A stretch of 5,516 bases of DNA from Pseudomonadota bacterium (GTDB lineage: Bacteria; Pseudomonadota; Alphaproteobacteria; Rhizobiales; Beijerinckiaceae). This document shows, piece by piece, positions 1 through 4,718 of the stretch; position 1 is the first letter of the stretch; every line of letters starts with the position of its first letter. Under the pieces are notes generated by a model. It made no database searches and was not told the origin of the DNA. It worked only from the letters and a program-made list of their open reading frames with translations. The stretch is from assembly GCA_023422485.1 (NCBI GenBank), contig JAGTAM010000117.1, positions 1-5,516 on the forward strand, in the 5' to 3' direction. A program made the translations under genes and the position numbers.

Positions 1-1
1 G

Positions 2-283
2 GCGCAAGGGGAAGGGCGGCGCCTGGACATCCTTGCTGTGCCGCTGAAGGGCCAGCCGGCGGGGATGGAGGTCGCCATCGGCCGCAACGACCGGCCGGGC
101 GCGATGCAAGGCTTTTGCGCGACCGGAGTGGGCGGGCTGAGGCCGGTGCCGGTGCTGCGCTACGCCTTCACCGGCCGCGACACCGTCTGCGGCGCTGTCG
201 TCCTCGCCGCGGATGCGGCGGCGGAGCAGCGGCTCGTGCGGCTGCTCGCCAAGGATGCGGTCAGGCGCCTGGTGGAGGAGTGA
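2..283 (+). CDS. C-terminal part of an unrecognised protein (5' end outside window)
   Basis: The reading frame is open from base 2 to a TGA at 281-283, giving 93 visible residues, so the gene most likely begins upstream of the window. A GTG at 38 is the first possible in-frame start, but it has no ribosome binding site at a normal distance (the purine run at 8-16 is too far away), which favours a truncated view of a longer gene. Codons end in G or C almost throughout, as expected for a real gene here. The visible part is soluble-looking: a glycine- and proline-rich middle with two cysteines (in GFCAT and DTVCGA), then an alanine-rich probably helical tail ending in RRLVEE. No membrane segment or catalytic motif was recognised. 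Family and function are unknown to me. Confidence 0.6.
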   Translation, partial: AQGEGRRLDILAVPLKGQPAGMEVAIGRNDRPGAMQGFCATGVGGLRPVPVLRYAFTGRDTVCGAVVLAADAAAEQRLVRLLAKDAVRRLVEE

Positions 284-286
284 GGG

Positions 287-370
287 ATGACCGCATTTCG
301 TTGGGGTAAGGATGATCCCGCGAGGGCAGAGACCTCGGCTTGTCTGTCTGCGGAAGACCTCCTAGTATAG
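287..370 (+). CDS. Possible 27-residue small ORF or remnant of an interrupted gene
   Basis: An ATG at 287 opens a 27-codon frame that ends in TAG at 368-370. It starts 3 nt after the stop of the preceding gene. A near-perfect Shine-Dalgarno sequence, GGAGGAG (274-280), lies 6 nt before the ATG, so translation coupled to the upstream gene is plausible. The predicted peptide begins MTAFRWGKDDPARAE and has no membrane segment or family I recognise. Its last codons (CTA, GTA) are AT-richer and run into the promoter-like stretch before the parD-like gene. It may be a genuine small protein, the 5' stub of a native gene cut by insertion of the toxin-antitoxin cassette, or chance. Confidence 0.3.
   Translation: MTAFRWGKDDPARAETSACLSAEDLLV
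340..368 (+). promoter_or_regulatory. Candidate sigma-70 promoter of the parDE-like operon
   Basis: TTGTCT (340-345) and TAGTAT (363-368) match the -35 and -10 consensus at 4 of 6 positions each and are 17 bp apart. They lie at the start of a locally AT-rich stretch (about 363-388) that stands out from the GC-rich surroundings. About 40 nt separate the -10 from the antitoxin ATG. ParD-type antitoxins usually repress their own promoter by binding here, but I found no clear palindromic operator. Confidence 0.4.
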
Positions 371-408
371 CATAAAGTGATATTTTTGAGTGGGTCGAGG
401 GCCTTGCG

Positions 409-684
409 ATGGCGTCGAGCTATACGTTGGGAGACCATTACGAGCGGTTCGTGAGGAACCTTGTCGCCAGCGGTCGCTATGCTTCTGCCAGTGAAGTCGT
501 GCGTGATGGTCTGCGGCTGATGGAGGAACGCGAGCAGACGCGTGTCGCCAAGCTGGAAGCTTTGCGTCGAGACATTCAGGACGGGATTGAGAGCGGTTCG
601 GCGGAACCGCTCGATATGGATGCGATCAAGGCCGAAGCTCGCGCTCGGCGACGGGCCGGAAAGAGAAACGCTGCACGTGGCTGA
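409..684 (+). CDS. parD: ParD-family antitoxin (type II toxin-antitoxin)
   Basis: A 91-residue protein with the ParD layout. A short N-terminal strand (SSYTLG) and two helices make the ribbon-helix-helix DNA-binding fold in roughly residues 3-40, including the family hallmark GRYASASEVVRDGLRLMEER (about 22-41). The remaining acidic then basic tail is the part that normally wraps and neutralises the ParE toxin. The length is at the usual upper end for the family (about 80-95). The ATG at 409 is preceded by GAGGG (397-401) at a 7-nt spacing, and no better start exists. It is immediately followed, with an 8-nt overlap, by a ParE-like toxin gene, the standard antitoxin-first order. Expected roles, from the family, are toxin neutralisation in the cytoplasm and autorepression of the operon. 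Whether it is chromosomal addiction or stress related cannot be told from sequence. Confidence 0.9.
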   Translation: MASSYTLGDHYERFVRNLVASGRYASASEVVRDGLRLMEEREQTRVAKLEALRRDIQDGIESGSAEPLDMDAIKAEARARRRAGKRNAARG

Positions 685-973
685 CGTCGTTCGTCGGCCC
701 CTCGCGCGGCAGGATCTCCTCGATCTTTGGGATTACATCGCCGAAAAGGATGAGACCGCAGCCGACGGCGTTCTCGATCGAATCGAGGCTGTCCTAGCGA
801 TGCTGGCCGACAATCCCGAGGCTGGACGACTTCGGGCTGAGTTGTCGGACGACCTGCGGAGCTTCCCGGTGGGAAGCTCCGTGCTGTTCTACTGTCCGAG
901 ACAGTCCGGGATCGAACTCATCCGCGTCCTCAGCGGGTACCGCGATATCGGGCGCGAGGACTTCAACACGTGA
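677..973 (+). CDS. parE: ParE-family toxin (RelE/ParE superfamily)
   Basis: Starting at the GTG at 677 gives 98 residues, the normal ParE length (about 95-100). This start overlaps the antitoxin stop by 8 nt and has a purine-rich GGAAAGAG (658-665) upstream. A longer frame from 542 lies inside parD in another frame and adds only non-family sequence, so it was not used. Family features are visible in order: VRRPLARQDLLDLWDYIAE (residues about 5-23, first helix), a second helix to about 45, DNPEAGRLRAEL (45-56), LRSFPVGSSVLFY (60-72) and IELIRVLSGYRDI (79-91). ParE toxins of known mechanism inhibit DNA gyrase, while RelE relatives cleave mRNA. The FPVGS…FY and RVL patterns favour ParE, but the target is inferred. 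The gene appears intact and is co-transcribed and translationally coupled with its antitoxin. Confidence 0.88.
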   Translation: MADVVRRPLARQDLLDLWDYIAEKDETAADGVLDRIEAVLAMLADNPEAGRLRAELSDDLRSFPVGSSVLFYCPRQSGIELIRVLSGYRDIGREDFNT

Positions 974-975
974 GC

Positions 976-991
976 GGGTTCTTCAGAACCC
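976..991. terminator. Hairpin between convergent parE-like and membrane-protein genes
   Basis: GGGTTC (976-981) and GAACCC (986-991) form a perfect 6-bp stem around TTCA; the inner T/A pair would also be complementary. It begins 2 nt after the toxin stop, and the opposing gene's stop codon (983-985) lies inside it. It could end transcription from both sides, but neither strand has a U-tract after the stem, so an intrinsic terminator is only a moderate guess. Confidence 0.4.
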
Positions 992-1357
992 CACGCTGAT
1001 GACGGCGACCGCCCGGTCGATCGACAGGTAGAACACGCCGAAAGCCACCATCGCCGCGGCGGCGAATTCGAGCGTCTGGTTCGGCAGGGTCTGGAAGCGG
1101 CGCATGGTCTCGCGACCGAAATAGGCCGAGGCCCAGGCCAGCGTCAGCACGGCCGGCATCACGAATAGGTAGGAGAGCGTGCTCTCGATCCGCACCGGGC
1201 CGGTCGGGTCGATCAGCGCGCGGATGTTGCGCACCCACGGCGCCGTGGCCGCCGCGTAGAATGTCGTCAGCCACGCGAGGCTGACCGCCACGCCGAGGTG
1301 GAAGGTGAACAGGCGATGCAGGCGCGAGAAGTCGTCGCGCGCGTCGTCGAGCGTCAT
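983..1357 (-). CDS. Small integral membrane protein, three predicted helices, unknown function
   Basis: From the ATG at 1357 this encodes 124 residues. A short charged N-terminus (MTLDDARDDFSRLHRLF) is followed by three hydrophobic stretches at about residues 17-39 (FTFHLGVAVSLAWLTTFYAA), 61-81 (LSYLFVMPAVLTLAWASAYF) and 97-122. The loop between helices 1 and 2 is about 20 residues (NIRALIDPTGPVRIES), and a basic loop (RETMRRFQTLPNQ) joins 2 and 3. The frame stays open to an upstream ATG (1408) and TTG (1429), but codons between 1357 and 1408 include GTA, CAA and TTG, unlike the rest of the gene, and a -10-like TACAAT (1377 to 1372) lies there; I therefore prefer 1357. The ribosome binding site is poor (GGGGG, 1370-1366). 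It follows carA on the same strand but is separated by a hairpin and about 130 nt, so it may be independently transcribed. I do not recognise the family. Confidence 0.7.
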   Translation of the reverse strand: MTLDDARDDFSRLHRLFTFHLGVAVSLAWLTTFYAAATAPWVRNIRALIDPTGPVRIESTLSYLFVMPAVLTLAWASAYFGRETMRRFQTLPNQTLEFAAAAMVAFGVFYLSIDRAVAVISVGF

Positions 1358-1371
1358 CCGGCAAGCCCCCA

Positions 1372-1377
1372 ATTGTA
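1372..1377 (-). promoter_or_regulatory. Possible -10 element for the small membrane protein gene
   Basis: TACAAT, read on the minus strand, matches TATAAT at 5 of 6 positions and lies 14 nt before the preferred ATG. No convincing -35 is found 16-18 bp upstream, and the implied leader would be only about 8 nt, so this is weak support for a separate promoter. Confidence 0.2.
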
Positions 1378-1456
1378 CCGGCCGCTGATTCTTGTCCGAT
1401 CCGGCCATGAATCGGGAGATGCCGGGCAAGGTGGGGTTTTTTGTGACGAGGCCGGG

Positions 1457-1479
1457 AACGGCGGCGCTGGGCCGCCGTT
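1457..1479 (-). terminator. Strong hairpin downstream of carA
   Basis: AACGGCGGC (1457-1465) and GCCGCCGTT (1471-1479) form a perfect 9-bp stem with a 5-nt loop, starting 8 nt after the carA stop. In the carA transcript the stem ends in UU and continues with CCCGG, so a normal U-tract is lacking; the T-run at 1437-1442 is on the other strand. It may stabilise the mRNA 3' end or terminate with low efficiency, and it separates carA from the downstream membrane-protein gene. Confidence 0.5.
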
Positions 1480-1487
1480 ACAGCCTG

Positions 1488-2738
1488 TTATGCCACCGTC
1501 TCGGGCCGGTTCTCGCGCATCAGCTTCACGAAGCGCTCGAACAGGTAGTGGCTGTCGCGCGGGCCCGGAGAGGCCTCAGGGTGGTGCTGCACCGAGAAGG
1601 CCGGGCGGTCGGTGAGCGAGAGGCCGCAATTCGAGCCGTCGAACAACGAGACGTGAGTCTCGACTGCCGTCTCGGGCAGGCTCTTGGGATCGACCGCGAA
1701 GCCGTGGTTCATCGAGACGATCTCGACCTTGCCGGTGGTGTGATCCTTCACCGGGTGGTTCGCGCCGTGATGGCCCTGGCCCATCTTCACCGTGCGCCCG
1801 CCGAGCGCGAGGCCCATGAGCTGATGGCCGAGGCAGATGCCGAAGGTCGGCACCCGCTCGTCGAGCAGCCTGCGGATCACCGGCACGGCGTACTCGCCGG
1901 TGGCGGCCGGGTCACCGGGCCCGTTGGAGAGGAACACGCCATCGGGCTTCAAGGCCAGGATGTCCTCGGCCTTGGTGGTGGCGGGCACCACGGTGACGTC
2001 GCAGCCGGCCTCCGCCAGCAGGCGCAGGATGTTGCGCTTCACTCCGTAATCGATGGCCACGACCTTGAGGCCCTGGCCCGGCGCGCGCGAGCCGTAGCCG
2101 CCCTTCACCGCCCAGACGGTCTCGGTCCAGGCCTTGGCCTCGCGGGAGGTCACCGGCGGTACCAAGTCGAGGCCCTCCATCGGCGCGAGCGCGGCCGCTC
2201 GCGCCTTCAGGGCCTCGCGGTCGAATTGGCCGTTGGGATCGTTGGCGATCACGGCGTTGGGCATGCCGCGGTCGCGGATCAGCGCGGTCAGGGCGCGGGT
2301 GTCGATGCCGGTGATACCGACGATGCCACGGGCCTTGAGCCAGCCGACGAGATGGGAGGAGGAGCGCCAGTTCGAGGGCTTCGTCACCGCCGAGGCGATC
2401 ACCGCGCCGCGCACACCGGAGGCCGGTGCCGCCTCGAGGCTCTCCAGATCCTCGTCGTTGGTGCCGACATTGCCGATATGCGGGAAGGTGAAGGTGACGA
2501 TCTGCCCGGCATAGGACGGATCGGTCAGGATCTCCTGATAGCCCGTCATGGCCGTGTTGAAGCAGACCTCGCCGTCGGCGATACCGGTCTGGCCGATGCC
2601 GAAGCCTTCCAGCACGGTGCCGTCGGCGAGCACGAGCAGGGCCGTCACCAGCGGCTCGCTCCAGGGCTCAGGTGCCTTGGGCTCCGTGTTCGTGCGCGCG
2701 GGATCGGCGCGCAGGGTCGCGGGTTCGTCTTGCAGCAT
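1488..2738 (-). CDS. carA: Carbamoyl-phosphate synthase small (glutaminase) subunit
   Basis: CarA hydrolyses glutamine and passes ammonia to CarB, which makes carbamoyl phosphate for arginine and pyrimidine synthesis in the cytoplasm. From the ATG at 2738 it has 416 residues. The N-terminal CarA domain begins at about residue 32 (TALLVLADGTVLEGFG) and carries FNTAMTGYQEILTDPSY and PHIGNVGTNDED. The class I glutamine amidotransferase domain runs from about 225 (VVAIDYGVKRNILR) with FLSNGPGDP, GHHGANHPVKD and MNHGFAVD. The catalytic triad is intact: Cys302 in FGICLGHQ, and His386 and Glu388 in HHPEASPGP. About 30 proline- and glutamate-rich residues precede the conserved domain, unlike the 382-residue E. 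coli protein; a GTG at 2648 just before the domain, with GGAG upstream, is an alternative start (386 residues). The TTG at 2798 is unlikely. carB is not in the window, so the two subunits are not adjacent downstream here. Promoter and leader are described separately. Confidence 0.97.
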   Translation of the reverse strand: MLQDEPATLRADPARTNTEPKAPEPWSEPLVTALLVLADGTVLEGFGIGQTGIADGEVCFNTAMTGYQEILTDPSYAGQIVTFTFPHIGNVGTNDEDLESLEAAPASGVRGAVIASAVTKPSNWRSSSHLVGWLKARGIVGITGIDTRALTALIRDRGMPNAVIANDPNGQFDREALKARAAALAPMEGLDLVPPVTSREAKAWTETVWAVKGGYGSRAPGQGLKVVAIDYGVKRNILRLLAEAGCDVTVVPATTKAEDILALKPDGVFLSNGPGDPAATGEYAVPVIRRLLDERVPTFGICLGHQLMGLALGGRTVKMGQGHHGANHPVKDHTTGKVEIVSMNHGFAVDPKSLPETAVETHVSLFDGSNCGLSLTDRPAFSVQHHPEASPGPRDSHYLFERFVKLMRENRPETVA

Positions 2739-2752
2739 GGGTCCGATCCGGC

Positions 2753-2782
2753 TTATGTCCGCCGCCTCGCGCGGCCACGCAT
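2753..2782 (-). promoter_or_regulatory. Possible arginine-rich leader peptide ORF of carA
   Basis: Within the predicted carA leader, an ATG at 2782 opens a nine-codon frame, MRGRARRRT, ending in TAA (2755-2753), 14 nt before the carA ATG. Five of nine residues are arginine (CGT, CGC, AGG, CGG, CGG). The start codon sits in the loop of a 6-bp stem (2771-2776 with 2786-2791), and the same segment can instead pair with 2761-2765 inside the ORF. This geometry resembles ribosome-mediated attenuation, fitting arginine as an end product of carbamoyl phosphate use. However, no good ribosome binding site and no U-tract terminator are visible, and arginine codons are frequent by chance in GC-rich DNA. 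Confidence 0.25.
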
Positions 2783-2815
2783 TCGGGCCGCCGGGCAAGG
2801 CGATCTCTCGCGGGG

Positions 2816-2845
2816 CTCATAGCGAGCCGGCCGCGCCCGGGTCAA
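2816..2845 (-). promoter_or_regulatory. Predicted sigma-70 promoter of carA
   Basis: Read on the minus strand, TTGACC (2845 to 2840; 5 of 6 consensus matches) is followed after 18 bp by TATGAG (2821 to 2816; 4 of 6). Transcription would start near 2809, giving a leader of about 70 nt before the carA ATG at 2738. This is the best promoter match in the window. Confidence 0.55.
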
Positions 2846-2861
2846 TCTGGGCGCGGAGGCA

Positions 2862-2891
2862 GCCCTGCGCAATGCCCTGGACAAGCAGGGC
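2862..2891. repeat. GCCCTG direct and inverted repeats between divergent carA and yqeY-like genes
   Basis: GCCCTG occurs at 2862-2867 and again at 2874-2879, 12 bp apart, and its exact complement CAGGGC follows at 2886-2891 after a 6-nt loop. The symmetric pair could form a small hairpin in the yqeY-side leader or be an operator for a dimeric regulator; no known regulator motif was recognised. A weak yqeY-side promoter (TGGACA at 2878, AATCAT at 2902) overlaps it. Confidence 0.3.
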
Positions 2892-2927
2892 AGACACGCC
2901 GAATCATCTGACTGGAGCTCGATCATC

Positions 2928-3386
2928 ATGCTGCGCGCGCGCATCACCGCCGAGATGAAGGAGGCCATGAAGGCCGGCGAGAAGCAGAAGCTCTCGACCG
3001 TTCGCATGATCCAGGCGGCCCTCAAGGACCGCGACATCGCTGCGCGCGGCGAGGGCAAGGGCGAGACGAGCGAGGAGGAGATCCTCGCGCTCCTTCAGAA
3101 GATGATCAAGCAGCGCCAGGAGGCGGCGGGCGTCTATGAACAGGGCGGCCGCCCCGAACTCGCCGAGAGCGAGCGCGCTGAGGCCGAGATCATCCAGACC
3201 TTCCTGCCGCAGCAGCTCGACGAGGCCGAAATGCGCACGGCCATCGCCGACGCCATCGCCGAGACCGGTGCCGAGAGCCCGAAGGACATGGGCAAGGTGA
3301 TCGGCGCGCTGAAGGGCAAGTATACCGGCCGCATGGATTTCGGCCGCGCGAGCGCCCTGGTGAAGGACGCGCTGGCAGGGAAGTAA
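2928..3386 (+). CDS. GatB/YqeY-domain protein
   Basis: A 152-residue protein, close to the usual length for stand-alone YqeY proteins (about 150). It is almost entirely helical and charged, with no signal or membrane segment, so it is cytoplasmic. Family motifs appear in order: an N-terminal helix (MKEAMKAGEKQKLSTVRMIQ, residues 10-29) followed by AALKDRDI, the central KMIKQRQEAAGVYEQGGRPE (58-77) and ESERAEAEIIQTFLPQQL (80-97), and C-terminal MGKVIGALKGKYTGRMDFGR (121-140). The domain is homologous to the tRNA-binding tail of GatB of Asp/Glu-tRNA amidotransferase, so a tRNA-related role is usually inferred, but the stand-alone protein has no well-established reaction. The ATG at 2928 has GGAG (2914-2917) 10 nt upstream. 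It diverges from carA, a neighbourhood I associate with many alphaproteobacteria; dnaG, which often follows, is absent here, replaced by a palindromic repeat and convergent genes. Confidence 0.93.
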   Translation: MLRARITAEMKEAMKAGEKQKLSTVRMIQAALKDRDIAARGEGKGETSEEEILALLQKMIKQRQEAAGVYEQGGRPELAESERAEAEIIQTFLPQQLDEAEMRTAIADAIAETGAESPKDMGKVIGALKGKYTGRMDFGRASALVKDALAGK

Positions 3387-3404
3387 CCGCTCCCCCACAC
3401 CCTT

Positions 3405-3508
3405 CCTCACCCTGAGTGCCCGCGTCAGCGGGCCTCGAAGGGTCTTCCAGGGATCGCACGGGATCCGGAAGATCCTTCGAGGCTGTTTCGCAGCACTTCA
3501 CGATGAGG
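3405..3508. repeat. 104-bp imperfect palindromic intergenic repeat
   Basis: The outer arms start CCTCAC (3405) and end GATGAGG (3508). The inner arms CCTCGAAGGGTCTTCC (3433-3448) and GGAAGATCCTTCGAGG (3467-3482) match at 15 of 16 positions, and the loop holds a further GGATC/GATCC pair (3451-3455 with 3462-3466). Between inner and outer arms the pairing is imperfect (GTGCCCGCG against CGCAGCAC). The whole can fold into one long cruciform or RNA hairpin. It begins 18 nt after the yqeY-like stop and ends 32 nt before the stop of the opposing gene, so it may serve both as terminator. Its outline resembles dispersed palindromic repeats I know from Rhizobiales genomes; copy number cannot be judged from one window. 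Confidence 0.75.
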
Positions 3509-3540
3509 TCGTGGACGGGATCGGCATTTCTCACGACACA

Positions 3541-4707
3541 TCACGCCGGCCCCGCGTCGATCTGCATGCGGAAAATCGCGTAGGGCGGCTCCTGCCGGTC
3601 GGTGCCGCCGTTGTGCTCCGGGCGGCGATTGGCCTGGGCGGACGACAGGTAGAGCCAGCCGTCGCCGGTGCTCCAGGACGTGTCGGGCCAGATCAGCTGC
3701 GGATCGCTGGCGATGACGGCGATCCGGCCGTCCGGGTCGCGTCGGCCGATGCCGTTGAATTCTTGCAGGCTCAGGTAGATCCGGTCGCGGGAATCGGCGA
3801 TGAGCCCGCCGGTCAGGCCCTTCTCGCCGAGATCGGCTACCGTCGCCGCCACCGCGGCGTCGTCCCTGCCGGGCTCGAGCAGGGCGGCTGTCTCGACCGC
3901 GTAGAGGCGTCGGCTCATCAGTGGCGTGTAGTACAGGCGTGCGCCGTCCGGGCTCAGCGCGATGCCGTTGGCGCCGCCCTTGATCGGGCTCGCCGTGCCG
4001 TCGGCCCCGCGCTTCATCAGCACCCGGCCCTCGACGATCTTCAGGATGCCGTCGGCGGACCGCGTGCTGAGATGTCCATCGAGCCGCCGCACGGCGCGGC
4101 CGCTTGCGAGATCGACGGCAATGAGCGCGCCCTCGCCGGTCTGGCCCTGGTCGGTGATGTAGGCCGCCTCGCGCTCCGGTCTGACATCGACCCGCAGGTC
4201 GTTGAGCGAGGAGGTCTTCGTCACGACCGATTGCAGCGGGATCGTGCGCATGATCGCGTTCGTCGCCGGATCGATGCAGACGAGCTTGGCCGCATCCGGC
4301 ACCGGCTCGCCGGAGGAAGCCATCAGCCCGGCATCGAGCAGCCAGAGTCGGTTTTTCCGGTCGAACACGCCGTTGGGGACGTGGAACAGAGTCTCGGCCG
4401 GCCGCGCCGGATCGGGTCGGTTTACCGTCTCGCTCGGATAGGGGACGACCCGCCCATCCGGAAACACCTCGCCTGCCGTGAACACCGTCTTCTCGTCGAA
4501 GCGCGGCATGAACAGGAACATTCGGCCCTCAGCGGAAAGCGTCAGCCCTGTCGGCGTCGTCGGCGCCCGCGCGGCGGCGCCGAGGTCGAGGGCGCCGAGC
4601 GGAGCGGTTTCCGGTTGTGCCAGGATTGGGCGCACCACCATGGCCGGCGCCACGGCGACAGCGGCGGCGCCGGTCAGCAGCGTCCGGCGCGAAGGTCGGA
4701 TCGTCAT
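3541..4707 (-). CDS. Tat-exported major royal jelly/yellow-family beta-propeller protein
   Basis: From the ATG at 4707 this is a 388-residue protein. Its N-terminus carries a twin-arginine signal (PSRRTLLTGAAAVAVAPAM, Arg7-Arg8) with probable cleavage after PILA at about residue 30, so it should be exported folded to the periplasm. The mature part matches the MRJP/yellow family, a six-bladed propeller: LFHVPNGVFDRKNRLWLLDAG (about 107-127), LVCIDPAT, SSLNDLRVD followed by AYITDQG (about 183-188), NGIALSPDGARLYYTPLMSR (about 247-266) and PQLIWPDTSWS. Bacterial members are often labelled L-dopachrome tautomerase-related, but no reaction is established and none should be assumed. An ATG four codons upstream (4719) overlaps the preceding stop; I chose 4707 because GGAGG (4717-4713) is 5 nt before it. 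It is probably co-transcribed with the SMP-30-type gene before it. Confidence 0.88.
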   Translation of the reverse strand: MTIRPSRRTLLTGAAAVAVAPAMVVRPILAQPETAPLGALDLGAAARAPTTPTGLTLSAEGRMFLFMPRFDEKTVFTAGEVFPDGRVVPYPSETVNRPDPARPAETLFHVPNGVFDRKNRLWLLDAGLMASSGEPVPDAAKLVCIDPATNAIMRTIPLQSVVTKTSSLNDLRVDVRPEREAAYITDQGQTGEGALIAVDLASGRAVRRLDGHLSTRSADGILKIVEGRVLMKRGADGTASPIKGGANGIALSPDGARLYYTPLMSRRLYAVETAALLEPGRDDAAVAATVADLGEKGLTGGLIADSRDRIYLSLQEFNGIGRRDPDGRIAVIASDPQLIWPDTSWSTGDGWLYLSSAQANRRPEHNGGTDRQEPPYAIFRMQIDAGPA

Positions 4708-4712
4708 CGCCG

Positions 4713-4717
4713 CCTCC
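4713..4717 (-). promoter_or_regulatory. Ribosome binding site that decides the start of the royal-jelly-family gene
   Basis: GGAGG on the minus strand (4717 to 4713) lies 5 nt before the ATG at 4707 and is contained within the four codons that would follow the alternative ATG at 4719. It also begins 2 nt after the upstream stop codon, suggesting reinitiation and translational coupling. Confidence 0.6.
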
Positions 4718-4718
4718 A

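Noticed and set aside
321..337. A small CGAGG/CCTCG stem as terminator of the first gene.
   Set aside because: It has only 5 bp with a 7-nt loop and no U-tract, and it lies within the 27-codon ORF.
542..676. An N-terminal extension of the toxin inside the antitoxin gene.
   Set aside because: It uses another frame of parD, adds 45 residues with no ParE similarity and would exceed the family's normal length; the GTG at 677 fits.
1358..1429. Upstream starts (ATG 1408, TTG 1429) for the small membrane protein.
   Set aside because: Codon use in this segment is unlike the gene body and no ribosome binding site is seen; it looks like leader sequence.
1392..2822. A 476-codon open frame on the plus strand opposite carA.
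   Set aside because: It is exactly antisense to a well-supported carA. Long antisense frames arise from strong G/C third-position bias, and its translation is low-complexity with no recognisable domain.
2878..2907. TGGACA-18-AATCAT as promoter for the yqeY-like gene.
   Set aside because: The match is modest and the implied start would fall on the ribosome binding site; it is mentioned only as a weak possibility.
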